Assembly: GCA_009877105.1 (NCBI GenBank)
Contig: WXFD01000039.1
Location: forward strand, 1 to 58,416
Length of the DNA stretch: 58,416 bases
Source of the DNA: Bacteroidales bacterium
Lineage (GTDB): Bacteria > Bacteroidota > Bacteroidia > Bacteroidales > VadinHA17
Direction of reading: 5' to 3'
The notes below the pieces were generated by a model. The model made no database searches. It was not told the DNA's origin and saw only the letters and a list, made by a program, of their open reading frames with translations. Positions 36,278 through 46,542 of the stretch are shown here, in pieces (positions within the stretch are counted from its first letter, which is position 1; every line of letters begins with the position of its first letter). Position numbers and translations under genes: made by a program.

Positions 36278-37852
36278 TTAGTTATTTACTGCATTTCCCC
36301 TCAGGATAACCGGCTCTGATTCAAATGCGAAACTAATTTTCAGTGCGACCTCAATGCTGTCTCCTTCAAACCGGCATGTATAGGTCTCGGAATGTGGGCT
36401 TTCAATGTACCGCAGTATCAGCGTAATTGTGTTTTCATCCTGCCAGTTGTACGAACACGCTGTCTTCGCAGGACCCAGTCCCGCGAAATGACCACGGGCA
36501 TTTTCAAGGAGATTCGGGCCCTTTTTTTCGGTTTCCCCTTTTATCCATTTCCCGTTGCCGAAACTGAAAAAATAATCTGTTTCGCCGGCGGTAAGGATGA
36601 CATTGCATACATCACCGGCAAATTTAAAACTGATTGCCCCGAGGTTCCGGTCATTGTGTGCAAATGAATATTTCCTGCCGCTTACCATGGCCGCGACCTG
36701 TGGATCAGGTTTTTCCGTTCCCGGTGAAAGTTCAAGATCTGACAGCATGCCTTTCAGTTCTGTGTATGATGCAGGATTCTCCGGGAGCTTCTGCTCCTTC
36801 ATGCCGGGTAAAAGGAATTTCCATACGAGATTTAATTCCTTCTGCATGTCGGGAGTTTCTGATGTTATTGCAATAACAGCATCGCGTTCGGGCATGACAA
36901 TAATGTACTGGCCGTAAGCCCCGTCGCCCCTGTAGGCATTGTGCCTGCATCTCCAGAACTGGTAGCAGTATCCCTGGAGCCAGTCGCTCGAATCCCTTAC
37001 TGCCTGCACTGCACCCGGCATCTGATCTATCTTGAAGCCCGTTGCCTCATTGATCCATGCGGCAGGAAGGATCTGCCTGCCGTTCCACATCCCCCTGTTC
37101 AGATATAACTGCCCGAACCTGGCCATATCTTCTGTTTTCAGCCTCAGACCCCAGCCCCCGGTATTGATGCCTTCAGGATCCGTTTCCCAGTCCATTCCGC
37201 TTATTCCAAGCGGCTCAAAAAGCCTGGGTGTCAGGTAATCTATCAATTTCTCCCCGGTAACTTTCTGAACAATGGCCGAGAGCATGTAGGTGGCCATCGA
37301 ATTATAAAGAAATTTGGTTCCCGGATCATCTTTGACCGGAAGTGCCAGGAAACCCTTTACCCAGTTGGTTTCATTCATGGTCAGAATGCGGGTCGGATCG
37401 GGAGTCTGACCCGCCGACATTGTAAGAAGATCCCTGACCTCCATATCAGCAAGGAAGGGTGACACTTTGTCGGGCAGGAATTCCGGGAAGAACGTTATGA
37501 CTTTGTCGCTGACCTTTACCAGGTTTTCCGTTACGGCAAACCCCACTGCAGTGGAAGTAAAGCTCTTGCTGGCCGAATAAAGGGTATGTTTCAGCCCGGG
37601 TTCGTAAGGATCCCACCACCCTTCGGCAATGACTTTGCCGTGCCTGAGGAACATGAAACTGTGTAACTCATGGGGCGAGGCTTCCACTGCCTTAATGAAG
37701 CCTATGATACTTTCCGATGTGACCCCTTCGGCTTCAGGGGTGCTGCGCTGCAGGCTGCCCGCCGCCCGGGGAGTAGTCTCGTTCCTGCAATAGCACAGAA
37801 GCAGCAGGGACAGGAATATGGCAAATTTTGAAATGATACCCTTGTAACTCAT
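36278..37852 (-). CDS. Serine hydrolase, class C beta-lactamase fold
   Basis: A 524-residue protein with an N-terminal hydrophobic signal (about 8-22, with Cys20 and Cys22, a non-standard lipobox). The catalytic S93-x-x-K96 motif is seen in LYSASKSFTS, and the Y-x-N motif is probably YNS in KFLYNSMATYM at about 175. Domain hallmarks include WWDPYEPGLKHT and DLLTMSAGQ. A separate C-terminal beta domain covers about 400-524. The family includes esterases, D-amino-acid peptidases and 6-aminohexanoate-dimer hydrolase-like enzymes, so the substrate is open. It lies 60 bases after the GH78 gene, probably in one transcript. Confidence 0.88.
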   Translation of the reverse strand: MSYKGIISKFAIFLSLLLLCYCRNETTPRAAGSLQRSTPEAEGVTSESIIGFIKAVEASPHELHSFMFLRHGKVIAEGWWDPYEPGLKHTLYSASKSFTSTAVGFAVTENLVKVSDKVITFFPEFLPDKVSPFLADMEVRDLLTMSAGQTPDPTRILTMNETNWVKGFLALPVKDDPGTKFLYNSMATYMLSAIVQKVTGEKLIDYLTPRLFEPLGISGMDWETDPEGINTGGWGLRLKTEDMARFGQLYLNRGMWNGRQILPAAWINEATGFKIDQMPGAVQAVRDSSDWLQGYCYQFWRCRHNAYRGDGAYGQYIIVMPERDAVIAITSETPDMQKELNLVWKFLLPGMKEQKLPENPASYTELKGMLSDLELSPGTEKPDPQVAAMVSGRKYSFAHNDRNLGAISFKFAGDVCNVILTAGETDYFFSFGNGKWIKGETEKKGPNLLENARGHFAGLGPAKTACSYNWQDENTITLILRYIESPHSETYTCRFEGDSIEVALKISFAFESEPVILRGNAVNN

Positions 37853-37912
37853 TGTATGAACAGTTTTGTTAAACAGGAAAGAAATAAAAATACAGTTTTC
37901 CCCGTTAATTGA

Positions 37913-40696
37913 TCAAAAGGTTGTTTTGAAATTATATTCCCCTGAAGGCACCTCGCACAGTACCCTGCCATTTCCGGTTCCCCTGACTTTTACATGGCTG
38001 GAACTAAAAATGGAAGTATCATCTTCGGTTATCCTGCCAGGATCGGTTCCGGGCAGGGATATGGTTGCCCTGCATCCCATCGGGATCTTCACTTTCAGTG
38101 TGAAAGTGTTTTCCGAGATCTTCCATGAAGTCCGGATTTCACCCCGGATCGAAAGATATGTTGTCTCCGCCCGGTCAATGCCTTTCACGGGTTCAGGACA
38201 GATGAAAATACTATCACAGGCTCTTGAACCCGGTATCTGCCGTATCCCTCCCAGGCCGCTGTAAAACCATTCCATGAGATGACCCAGCATCATGTGATTG
38301 TTCGAAACATCGCGAAGGGCAGCCCATGATTCGGTGAGCGATGTGGCACCCCTTGAAAGCTGGTAACCGTAACCCGGTACATCGGTCCTCGAATTCATTT
38401 CATAAATAAGCTGTGAGTGTCCGCCCTGCTCCAGGACCCGGAGGAGATACCTGTAACCGATATCACCGGCGGTGAGGGCTTTATTGCCAGCGATGACCGA
38501 GCTTACAAGATTTTCCGTCACTTCCGGGATACAGGCAGGATCAACCATCCCGAAATAAAGCGGCATCGAATACGCAGTCTGGCTGCCCGTTGAATAAACC
38601 TTTGTTTCAGGATTGAAGAATTCCTTGTTGAACGCTTCGCGGATATTTCCGGCCAGCTTCCTGTAATGAGCCTGATCGTCAGTGTTTCCGGTCAGGCCGG
38701 CCATTCTTGCAAGGAGATCCACGTCATGATACCAGATGGATGTTGCAGTCAGTGCTTTGGGCGTAAGCTGTGCCTCCCCGGGAAATTTAGGACCAAGATC
38801 ATACCAGTCGCCCAGTCCGTGGCTAAGTAAATACCTGTCAGCCCTGCTTTCAAGATAACCGACGTATTTCTTCATCATTGGGTAGGCTTTTTTTACTGCA
38901 CCCAGATCCCCGTACCACTCATACATCTGCCAGGGAAGTATTGTGCACGCACTTCCCCATTCCGGGGAATCGCGAAAACCTGCATAAAAAGGTACATACT
39001 CGGGAGCAATATCGGGCACGAGGCCGTTTTCAAGCTGGGCCCCGGCCATGTCGTCGATTATCTTGCTGTAAAGGTTCCTGATATCGAAATTGTACCTGAT
39101 GGAGTTGCCCATCAGATGGGTCTGCTCCAGCCAGCCAAGCTTTTCTCTGTGCGGGCAGTCGGTAGCAACGCTGGCCAGATTGCTCTTTATGGCCCAGCTG
39201 ATGAGCTTGTAGATCGAGTTGAATAGACTGTCAGAACAATTGAAACTGCCTGCCGGGGGTGAAGAGTTCCTGGTATGAAGAAGCTCCAGTCCTGTTATCA
39301 CCGGGAGATCATGAGGATTTGGATTGCCCGCCGGAACGGCCCCTTCAACCTGTACATACCTGAAACCGTAATAGGTAAACCGCGGACTCCAAATTTCCTC
39401 TCCCGACCCTTTAAGGGTATAGGTAAAGAAGTAAGGGAATCCTGAAGCTTTTTGGGTGACATTGGATCTGTCATCGATAAGCTCTCCGGGTATGAGCTTT
39501 ACGGTCCTGCCCTTTACTCCCTTAACCTTTAGTTTTACAATACCCGACGCGTTCTGTCCGAAATCGTAAAGGAACATTGTATCGCTGAGCCTGGTTGCCT
39601 GTGCATCGTCAAACGCCTCCATTACCCTGAGCGGATAATCGGCTTCGGGCCGGAGAACCCCTTTGGGCCTCCTGGCTGTCAGTACACTGTTCCATCCCGA
39701 ATCATCAAAGCCGGGTTCACTCCATCCGTCCTGCTCAAAACGTGCATCATAATCCTCTCCTCCGAAAATGCCTGAATATGTAATGGGAGAGGGGGCCGTT
39801 TTCCAGCTTCCATCCGACACTATCGTTTCTGCACTGCCATCACTGTACCTTATTCTGAGGGCCATGATCATCTTCGGGGCATCATAGGCTATAACCAGTT
39901 TCCTGTAACGCTCGCGGTTAATATTGTAGAATCCGTTACCCACTATAACTCCTAACGCATTTGTACCTTGCTTCAGCTCTTTTGTCACATCGTATGTGTT
40001 GTACAGGCATGTTTTGTCGTAGTTGGTCCATCCGGGCGAAAGGAAGCGGTCGCCGATCTTCCTGCCGTTGATATGAAGCTCATAATGGCCGAGCCCGCTT
40101 ATGAAAACATAAGCCTGCGATATCTTTTTCCCTGTATTGAATTCCTTTCTGAAGTACGGGATGACCGTTCTTTTCAGGGCAATATTGCCGAGGTCGTCCC
40201 CGTTGCCGTGAACTCCAGGTACAAGAAGCAATGAATCAGGCAGAACCTCGTTTGCTATCCATTCTGCCCCTTTCCAGTTCATGTCTGCAAAGAGTCCGGT
40301 TATGAAAAAAGCTGCATCGCTCCATTCCGTCACAGCATCATCCTGGTCCCAGATACGCACCTTCCAGAAATATTTTTCCGAAGGCTCAAGCGGGGGGCCT
40401 GAATAAACTATCCATGCCGTTTCAGGTGAAACGATTTTTCCGGAGTTCCAGAGACAGGTCCTTTCCTGTTTCAGCCTGTTTATGTTTCGGTCAAGGATTA
40501 TCTGATAGGCACTCTGACCGGCTCCCCTGGTAACAGACTCAGGTATCCAGCTGAATGAAGGGATACTGTCGATGCCAGCCGGGTCGGTCAGGTTATTGCA
40601 TTTCAGGTTCCCGATCCTGATGCCGGAATGAATATCATGGGAACATGATACTGATATAAGAATTGAAATCAGAAACAGGCAGACAGTTCTTTTCAT
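37913..40696 (-). CDS. GH78 alpha-L-rhamnosidase lipoprotein
   Basis: A 927-residue lipoprotein with a lipobox at Cys18 (SVSC). It has N-terminal Ig-like domains typical of bacterial rhamnosidases (YFWKVRIWDQDD, then FRKEFNTGKKISQAYVFISG) and a carbohydrate-binding beta-sandwich. The (alpha/alpha)6 catalytic domain carries the signature DCPHREKLGW near residue 515, in which the Glu is the expected acid, and WGSACTILPWQMYEWYGD. A C-terminal beta domain closes the protein (FTLKVKIPMGCRATISLPG). It removes terminal alpha-L-rhamnose from plant or bacterial glycans. First gene of a likely GH78, serine hydrolase and PH-domain transcript. Confidence 0.93.
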   Translation of the reverse strand: MKRTVCLFLISILISVSCSHDIHSGIRIGNLKCNNLTDPAGIDSIPSFSWIPESVTRGAGQSAYQIILDRNINRLKQERTCLWNSGKIVSPETAWIVYSGPPLEPSEKYFWKVRIWDQDDAVTEWSDAAFFITGLFADMNWKGAEWIANEVLPDSLLLVPGVHGNGDDLGNIALKRTVIPYFRKEFNTGKKISQAYVFISGLGHYELHINGRKIGDRFLSPGWTNYDKTCLYNTYDVTKELKQGTNALGVIVGNGFYNINRERYRKLVIAYDAPKMIMALRIRYSDGSAETIVSDGSWKTAPSPITYSGIFGGEDYDARFEQDGWSEPGFDDSGWNSVLTARRPKGVLRPEADYPLRVMEAFDDAQATRLSDTMFLYDFGQNASGIVKLKVKGVKGRTVKLIPGELIDDRSNVTQKASGFPYFFTYTLKGSGEEIWSPRFTYYGFRYVQVEGAVPAGNPNPHDLPVITGLELLHTRNSSPPAGSFNCSDSLFNSIYKLISWAIKSNLASVATDCPHREKLGWLEQTHLMGNSIRYNFDIRNLYSKIIDDMAGAQLENGLVPDIAPEYVPFYAGFRDSPEWGSACTILPWQMYEWYGDLGAVKKAYPMMKKYVGYLESRADRYLLSHGLGDWYDLGPKFPGEAQLTPKALTATSIWYHDVDLLARMAGLTGNTDDQAHYRKLAGNIREAFNKEFFNPETKVYSTGSQTAYSMPLYFGMVDPACIPEVTENLVSSVIAGNKALTAGDIGYRYLLRVLEQGGHSQLIYEMNSRTDVPGYGYQLSRGATSLTESWAALRDVSNNHMMLGHLMEWFYSGLGGIRQIPGSRACDSIFICPEPVKGIDRAETTYLSIRGEIRTSWKISENTFTLKVKIPMGCRATISLPGTDPGRITEDDTSIFSSSHVKVRGTGNGRVLCEVPSGEYNFKTTF

Positions 40697-40803
40697 TATG
40701 AAGGTAAAGTTACAGTTTTAAACCTGATAATGCTGACCTGTCATGATAAAAAGGGATTGTAAAAAAACATTATGGGGGTATGGTCAGCATACCCGGTACA
40801 TGA

Positions 40804-40852
40804 GAATGCGAAGCTCCACAGTACAATGAATAACGCTCGGGGCTTCGCATTC
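40804..40852. repeat. Intergenic 11-14-bp hairpin
   Basis: GAATGCGAAGC at 40804-40814 pairs perfectly with GCTTCGCATTC at 40842-40852. With one G-T pair the stem extends inward to 14 bp, around a 21-base loop. It lies downstream of mscL and upstream of the GH78 gene, both on the minus strand. No T-run follows. A second small palindrome, ATTTGC/GCAAAT, is at 40865-40881. It could be a dispersed palindromic repeat or a transcript-end processing site. Confidence 0.55.
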
Positions 40853-40938
40853 CGGACGGCAGAGATTTGCAGCCTGCAAATTAAAAGAAACCGGGGCTTT
40901 TAATGCATGCTGCTGGGTATTGGGAAAATACTGTCGGA

Positions 40939-41346
40939 TTATTTCTTCAACAGGTCACGGATCTCTGTAAGGAGCGCCTGATCCTTAGTAGGTTCGGGCA
41001 GAGCGGCCGGAGCGGCCGGAGCTGCTTCCTCCTTCTTTTTAAATGCGTTGATGGCCTTTATCACAATGAATATGGCCCATGCAACGATGAGGAAATCAAT
41101 TACCACCTGTATGAAAGAACCATAGTTCCAGGTTACGGCCTCTGCGGTATCGGTGGCTGCCTTCATTACCAGTTTCAGATCGGTGAAATTAACGCCGCCC
41201 AGCAGCAACCCGATGGGAGGCATAATTATGTCGCTTACCAGTGAGCTTACAACCTTCCCGAATGCAGCTCCAATGATTATACCAACGGCCATGTCGATCA
41301 TATTGCCCTTAATGGCAAATGCCTTGAATTCGTCAAAAATTTTCAT
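40939..41346 (-). CDS. mscL: Large-conductance mechanosensitive channel MscL
   Basis: A 135-residue inner-membrane channel of standard length. TM1 is seen as [20 protein letters not shown] with the conserved N-terminal helix [14 protein letters not shown] periplasmic loop follows, then TM2 [18 protein letters not shown] and the cytoplasmic charged helix ending [11 protein letters not shown], with an Ala/Pro-rich linker. It releases solutes on hypo-osmotic shock. The gene starts 23 bases after the DUF3078 gene's stop on the same strand, so the two are probably co-transcribed. Confidence 0.97.
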   Translation of the reverse strand: MKIFDEFKAFAIKGNMIDMAVGIIIGAAFGKVVSSLVSDIIMPPIGLLLGGVNFTDLKLVMKAATDTAEAVTWNYGSFIQVVIDFLIVAWAIFIVIKAINAFKKKEEAAPAAPAALPEPTKDQALLTEIRDLLKK

Positions 41347-41369
41347 CTTGTCAGGTTTTAGTTGTGTGA

Positions 41370-42374
41370 TTAAAATTTATAGGATAATCCTACGCCGAAA
41401 ATTTCCTTGAACTGAACTTTTGAACCAACGACTTCGTTTTCTGTGATTATGCCATCCCCGTTTTTGTCGAAAGGCACCTTTATGTCATCATCGTAAAGCA
41501 GGTGCGTGTTTAGGTTCACGGTAACAAATTTATTTACTTTCAGTGCGATCAGTGTCTCCCAGCTCACATCGACATTTTGAGGCTTGTCGAGGTAATTCGA
41601 GAAAAGATCGATTTTCGTGGTGAATGCAACATTCTTCAGGATTTCATTTGTGAAATCGTTTCTTGAATATATCATTCTCAGGTAACCACCAAGCTCGCCC
41701 CTGGTATTTTCACCCGGCTTCACCCCGAAAGCACCCTGATCGGAAAGAAATCCATCGGTAACAAAAGTGAATTTCCCCGTAAACGGCGCAATGAATGTGC
41801 TGAAATAATCATTGGGCTTATAATCAAGCCCCAGTGCCAGGGTCAGGTAGCCGGGTGAGAGGAAATCCGAGATCTTGTTTTTGTTATCATTGTCGATGTA
41901 GTTATATCCCGGCTGCATCTGGGTCTTGAAATTCAAAAGGGCGGCATAATTGAATTTTCCGAATGCCTGCCGGCCATATTTCGACAGAAAGTCAATTTTA
42001 TCATCAGTCTTCCTGAAATCTTCATTCTTACCCTGTTTCATAATTCCGTAACCCAGATCGAGTGAATTATCCCATGATGATTTTTCACCCCTGAGATTCG
42101 CGAAGAGACTGAAAATACCATTTACAGCCACTGAATTCTGACCTCCTGCTGCCCAGTTCTTAAGGGCCGTTTGCGACAAGGTCACTGAAAAAATACCTCC
42201 TTTTTTCCAGCCAAGGGTTGTGTCGGCACTGACTGCCCGGAGATGTTTTTCTGCGTCCGTTACCTGACCGGAAACACAGACTGCCAGACTTACTGAAATA
42301 AAAAGGGTAATTCCTGATTTTTTGATCATGCCTGATATGTTTATGAACAACTTTAACAATCCTTCCTGCAGCAC
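41370..42374 (-). CDS. DUF3078 outer-membrane barrel protein
   Basis: A 334-residue DUF3078 protein. A start at Met17 ([22 protein letters not shown], about 42326) gives a normal signal peptide and is preferred over the longer frame. Family signatures are visible: [62 protein letters not shown], and a C-terminal GVGLSYKF ending in Phe, as expected for an outer-membrane beta-barrel. An acidic EF-hand-like insert ([12 protein letters not shown]) lies near residue 306. Its function is unknown. It precedes mscL by 23 bases. Confidence 0.9.
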   Translation of the reverse strand: MLQEGLLKLFINISGMIKKSGITLFISVSLAVCVSGQVTDAEKHLRAVSADTTLGWKKGGIFSVTLSQTALKNWAAGGQNSVAVNGIFSLFANLRGEKSSWDNSLDLGYGIMKQGKNEDFRKTDDKIDFLSKYGRQAFGKFNYAALLNFKTQMQPGYNYIDNDNKNKISDFLSPGYLTLALGLDYKPNDYFSTFIAPFTGKFTFVTDGFLSDQGAFGVKPGENTRGELGGYLRMIYSRNDFTNEILKNVAFTTKIDLFSNYLDKPQNVDVSWETLIALKVNKFVTVNLNTHLLYDDDIKVPFDKNGDGIITENEVVGSKVQFKEIFGVGLSYKF

Positions 42375-42661
42375 ATAATTGATATTCTGTAACAGCAGAT
42401 AAAATTATATATTGATTACTGTTCCGGTTTTGATTAATACAGCCGAAACAAAAAAACCATCGCGGGCACCTCGCAGATAAATATGACTGCTGCCTTATGA
42501 CCGTAAGAAAATCAATGGGTACAGGATACCCCGCCCCTGCATAAAAGTACCTGCGGTATGACCTTGGATCAACTGTATCCGCTGAATCCGGGGAACACTT
42601 CCGGATATGGACTTTTCAGGCAGACCGGAAACGGTTTTTCCTGACCGGTAGCGAAAAATGA

Positions 42662-42997
42662 TTATTTGTCAACCTCTTTGATTTCAGCCTTTGGTGCATT
42701 TCTCTTCACCGATTCGATACCATTGTCGCGGCCGCTTTCACTTTTATAGTTCTGGCTGGTCCCTATGATCTGATTGTTGGCTGCAGTCATGCTGAAACGA
42801 AACATCTTGGTAGGCGTGGTTGTTTTGGTGAACCTTTTTGGATCAGATGCATTCTTTTTTACTGATTCAATTCCATTGAGGCAGGATGCCTTTGTTGTAT
42901 AACCTTCACTGCTCAGGATTGTCTGTCCGTTGTCGGCTTTCAGACGGAAACGGAATTCATTTTTCTGACCACTCTGGTAAATTTCAAATTTTGCCAT
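42662..42997 (-). CDS. YegP family protein (duplicated DUF1508)
   Basis: A 111-residue protein made of two DUF1508 repeats: residues 1-50 (FEIYQSGQKNEFRFRLKADNG, then YTTKASCLNGIESVKKNA) and 60-105 (FRFSMTAANNQIIGTSQNY, then SGRDNGIESVKRNAP). This is the usual YegP layout. Its role is unknown, with reports of induction under stress in other bacteria. It is cytoplasmic and stands alone. Confidence 0.93.
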   Translation of the reverse strand: MAKFEIYQSGQKNEFRFRLKADNGQTILSSEGYTTKASCLNGIESVKKNASDPKRFTKTTTPTKMFRFSMTAANNQIIGTSQNYKSESGRDNGIESVKRNAPKAEIKEVDK

Positions 42998-43265
42998 AAT
43001 GTTGAATTTTGATTAAAAAAGATGTAACCTTAAATAATTTAATTGCTTTATTCGTTGTTTTATAAATACTTTACCTGATTTTCCTCCCGTTTCTGTCAGT
43101 AACAACAGGCACCCTTCAGCGATCATCGGGCAAAGATAATAAATTTTAACAAATTATTATATATAATTGTTTAAATATGTTCTGTTTCAAATTTTTGATT
43201 ATTAAATCTAAACTGCTAAATTGCATCGGTCTTCAGCCGGGTTAAAGAAAATCAGAAAAATCAAA

Positions 43266-44822
43266 ATGGAAAGAAAAGAGACATTTGCCGCACATATAAA
43301 CAGTGGATATGCATGCAAGGGGGATTCTGTGATCCTCGGGGGCGCCATGCTTGACGGCGTCACCATAACCGGGGCTCATGTGAAGGTTCCGCTAAGAACA
43401 ATGAACAGGCACGGCCTTATTGCAGGTGCAACGGGAACCGGCAAAACCAAATCACTCCAGGTGATAGCCGAGCAGCTTTCACAAAAGGGAGTCCCGGTCC
43501 TGGTGATGGACATAAAAGGCGATCTGAGCGGGATAGCAATGCCCGGCACCGAGAAGCCGTTCATTACAGAGCGGCACGAAAAGATCGGATTGCCATATTC
43601 GGTGCGGGGATGCCCCGTTGAACTCCTTACAATCTCAAAACAGGATGGTGTGCGCCTTCGTGCAACCGTCTCGGAGTTCGGACCGGTCCTCCTTTCTAGA
43701 ATACTCGACCTGAATGACACCCAGGGAGGAGTTCTTGCCGTGATCTTTAAATATAGCGACGACAGGGGATTACCCCTGCTTGACCTTAAGGACCTGAAAA
43801 AGCTCATTCAATACGCCACCGGGGAAGGAAAAGCCGAATTTGAGCAGGATTACGGCAAGATATCAGCTTCCTCAACAGGTATAATCCTCCGGAAAATAAT
43901 GGAACTGGAACAACAGGATGCTGACCTCTTTTTCGGGGAGCTTTCATTCGAGGTGAGAGACCTGATGCGCCGCGACAGGGATGGAAACGGATATATCAAC
44001 ATTATCAGGCTCACCGATATCCAGAACAGGCCGAAACTCTTCTCTACATTCATGCTCTGCCTTCTTGCCGAGGTGTATGCCACAATGCCGGAACTGGGTG
44101 ATGTTGATAAACCGGAATTGGTCATTTTTATCGATGAGGCCCACCTTGTGTTCAACCAGGCAAGTAAAGCACTTTTAAACGAGATTGAGAATATTGTCAA
44201 ACTGATCAGGTCAAAAGGGGTTGGGGTCTTTTTTGTGACCCAAAACCCCATGGATGTGCCAAACAATGTTCTTGCACAGCTCGGACTTAAGGTACAGCAT
44301 GCACTCAGGGCATTTACTGCACTCGACAGACAGGCAATCAAACTTACGGCCCAGAACTTTCCCTTATCGGAATTCTATAAAACGGATGAAACCCTTACCT
44401 CGCTCGGTATCGGTGAAGCCCTTATTACCGCTCTTAATGAAAAAGGAATACCCACACCCCTTGCCGCAGTGATGATGAGGGCACCAATGAGCAGGATGGA
44501 TGTTCTAACGCAATCGGAAATTGATTCCATAAACCGGAATTCCGAACTTGTGAGGAAATATTACCAGACTATTGACCGCGAAAGCGCTTTCGAGATTCTT
44601 ACAAGGAAAATCGAGACAGCCCAGAAACAGGCAGCTGCCGAAACGGAAAGGAAAGAATGGGAGAAGCAGAGGGAGAGGGAAAGAAGAGAAGAAACAGGAA
44701 GAAGAAGGACAACAGGAACCACTGTGCGCAGAAGCACCGCCAGAAGCCCCGTCGTGAAAGTGCTTACAAGTGCCACATTCATCAGGGGAGTTTTTGGTAT
44801 AATGAATAAGATACTTCGCTGA
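43266..44822 (+). CDS. HerA-like ATPase (DUF853 family)
   Basis: A 518-residue ATPase when started at the ATG at 43266 (MERKETFAAHI); an upstream TTG start adds 15 residues of poor quality. Walker A is GATGTGKT at 54-61 and Walker B is VIFIDEAH at about 285-292. Sensor and finger motifs such as GVGVFFVTQNPMDVP match the DUF853/YjgR group of HerA-FtsK-like helicases. The C-terminus (about 445-490) is a charged Arg/Glu-rich coiled region. HerA proteins translocate DNA and often work with NurA, but no nurA is nearby. Its cellular role is unproven. Confidence 0.92.
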   Translation: MERKETFAAHINSGYACKGDSVILGGAMLDGVTITGAHVKVPLRTMNRHGLIAGATGTGKTKSLQVIAEQLSQKGVPVLVMDIKGDLSGIAMPGTEKPFITERHEKIGLPYSVRGCPVELLTISKQDGVRLRATVSEFGPVLLSRILDLNDTQGGVLAVIFKYSDDRGLPLLDLKDLKKLIQYATGEGKAEFEQDYGKISASSTGIILRKIMELEQQDADLFFGELSFEVRDLMRRDRDGNGYINIIRLTDIQNRPKLFSTFMLCLLAEVYATMPELGDVDKPELVIFIDEAHLVFNQASKALLNEIENIVKLIRSKGVGVFFVTQNPMDVPNNVLAQLGLKVQHALRAFTALDRQAIKLTAQNFPLSEFYKTDETLTSLGIGEALITALNEKGIPTPLAAVMMRAPMSRMDVLTQSEIDSINRNSELVRKYYQTIDRESAFEILTRKIETAQKQAAAETERKEWEKQRERERREETGRRRTTGTTVRRSTARSPVVKVLTSATFIRGVFGIMNKILR

Positions 44823-44899
44823 TCCCCGCGGAAGCAAGATCTTTTTCAGGATAAGGAAAATATCCCTGAAAGGATGGATGAACCGCTTTAAGGCCGATT

Positions 44900-45322
44900 T
44901 TATTTCCTCAGGGCAATGCTGTCGACAAGGAAGCGGGATTCTCCCCTCCAGGGAATCGCTCCTTTTTTCTCTATGTAGTAAACAATTACATTTTTTCCCT
45001 GCAGCGTGTCAAATTCGGGTGTCATGTGTTTTTTCAGTACCGAAAACTGGAATTTTTCTGATGCGAGCGCAACATTTGAGTTACTCGATACACTGCTCAA
45101 TATCAGCTCTCCCTCGTAAGTTTTAAAAAACACCCCTCTCTTTGAGAAAATCTGCAGCAAACCTGCCCTGGAGCCTTCACTGTAAGTGAAGAAATATTTG
45201 AAATAAATAAAGGATCCAAGGGCAAGGAGAAGAATGAACACTGTCCATCTGACAATTCTTCTTGTTGCCTTGACAACACCTGCCCACCGGGAGGGTTTTG
45301 ACTGATTGTGTTCTGCTTCCAT
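44900..45322 (-). CDS. Conserved single-pass membrane protein
   Basis: About 140 residues from the ATG at 45322 (MEAEHNQSKPSRW); an upstream ATG at 45412 would add 30 residues that look unlike the family. One membrane helix lies near 22-42 (WTVFILLLALGSFIYFKYF). The outside part has the conserved S-E-G-S-R-A-G-L-L-Q-I-F-S-K-R-G, FFKTYEGELIL and IPWRGESRFLVD motifs of a common Bacteroidota protein, sometimes mislabelled as 6-phosphogluconate dehydrogenase. Function unknown. Confidence 0.8.
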   Translation of the reverse strand: MEAEHNQSKPSRWAGVVKATRRIVRWTVFILLLALGSFIYFKYFFTYSEGSRAGLLQIFSKRGVFFKTYEGELILSSVSSNSNVALASEKFQFSVLKKHMTPEFDTLQGKNVIVYYIEKKGAIPWRGESRFLVDSIALRK

Positions 45323-45425
45323 TCTGATACGGATTAAATTATAAAGGCTTGAAAGTTTCCGGCATAATGCAAAATTACATATAAAAATCAAGCCATTTTC
45401 CGCCTCAGGCAAAACGGATAAATAA

Positions 45426-45998
45426 TTACGGCTTTTTCCCGCCGCGGATCCTGCGGCCTGATCGGGAAATTAAATATACAATGAGTACAATCAGCAAGGC
45501 TGCAATGATCAGGGGTATGAACAGGGCCAGTACAGAAACTCCGAACGATGCAGCATGTTCCCCGGTTGCCAGCACTGCATTACCTGTTCCGGCGGTTAGT
45601 TTGGATGAAGCGGCCCGGGTCACTACCGTTCCGCCCTGTACGGCTGCTGCCGATCCCCCTCCGAAAATAAGCCCGGCAGCCCACCTGAGCAGATCATTGT
45701 CAACCGGCAAAACCGAGGTCATAAGGAGAGTCCCGCCAGCAATCGCCAGCGGGGTGGTTATCGTATCGAGCAGATTGTCAACAAAAGGGATGTAATATGC
45801 CATGACTTCAACAACCGTTGCAGTTCCGAAACATATTATGGCCGGCCAGCCGGCAAGCCACTGAAAGCCTTCAGCTGCAGGAAAAATACCAAGCTTTGCC
45901 GCAACGCTGGCAACAAGCAGGGGCACAAACACCCTGAATCCGCAGCTTGCCGCCAAACCAAGGCCAATCGCGGCTGCTGTGATGATCTCCTTTTCCAT
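45426..45998 (-). CDS. DUF4126 membrane protein
   Basis: A 190-residue integral membrane protein with about five hydrophobic segments. The DUF4126 start is clear: IGLGLAASCGFRVFVPLLVASVAA, then EVMAYYIPFVDNLLDTITTPLAIAGGTLL. The C-terminal helix is LFIPLIIAALLIVLIVYL followed by a basic tail. Function unknown. It is upstream of the single-pass membrane protein gene on the same strand, so the two may share a transcript. Confidence 0.92.
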   Translation of the reverse strand: MEKEIITAAAIGLGLAASCGFRVFVPLLVASVAAKLGIFPAAEGFQWLAGWPAIICFGTATVVEVMAYYIPFVDNLLDTITTPLAIAGGTLLMTSVLPVDNDLLRWAAGLIFGGGSAAAVQGGTVVTRAASSKLTAGTGNAVLATGEHAASFGVSVLALFIPLIIAALLIVLIVYLISRSGRRIRGGKKP

Positions 45999-46146
45999 GA
46001 CCCGAACATTTCTCTAAAGATATGCCGGATTCCTGAAAAAATTCATATCCGGAAATCAGGATATTTATTCTTTTAGTAACTTTCATGGAAATTAAACAAT
46101 CCGTTCGGAAACATGCTTATTAATGGCTCTCCTAATAATTCATCAA

Positions 46147-46542
46147 ATGGAAGAAAATACGACTCATGAATCCGGTCAGACTGAAAAGGAAAGACTGATC
46201 GACAAGGCAAAAAAGCTGGTTGACAAGGCTGATGACTTTATTGATGATAAAGTCGAAGATCTGAAAAAAAGTGAAACCTTCAAAAAAGTGAAGGAAACCT
46301 ATGAGAAGGCGGAGAATTTCGTGGAAGACAAGATTGAGGACATCAAACAGAGCGGCGTAAAGGAAAAACTCGGGGCATTTGCCGGAAAGGTTGAGGATAA
46401 AACAGGGGAGACGGTCGCAAAAATGAAGAAATTCGGTAAGAAAGCCGCTGAAAAAACCGCCGAAAAGCTTGAAGATATTGCTGAAAACCTGAAAAAGAAA
46501 GCGGGAGGCAATGATATGGAAAAGAAACCTGATAATGCCTGA
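46147..46542 (+). CDS. Lys/Glu-rich amphipathic helical protein
   Basis: 131 residues from ATG 46147 (MEENTTHESGQT); an upstream ATG at 46123 adds eight unlikely residues. Almost the whole chain is a Lys/Glu/Asp-rich helix with repeats of about 11-14 residues (KAKKLVDKADDFIDDKVEDL, ETYEKAENFVEDKIEDI, KMKKFGKKAAEKTAEKLEDI). It resembles YtxH-like or LEA/apolipoprotein-like stress proteins. It has no signal peptide or membrane segment. A role in desiccation or osmotic protection is plausible from composition only. Confidence 0.8.
   Translation: MEENTTHESGQTEKERLIDKAKKLVDKADDFIDDKVEDLKKSETFKKVKETYEKAENFVEDKIEDIKQSGVKEKLGAFAGKVEDKTGETVAKMKKFGKKAAEKTAEKLEDIAENLKKKAGGNDMEKKPDNA

Noticed and set aside
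43221..43265. Upstream TTG start for the HerA-like ATPase
   Set aside because: The added residues are Lys/Arg-rich and unlike the family, while the ATG at 43266 gives the normal start.
44844..44871. A bulged hairpin between the convergent HerA-like and membrane-protein genes as a terminator
   Set aside because: The stem has a bulge and neither strand has a T-run after it, so it is not supported as a terminator.
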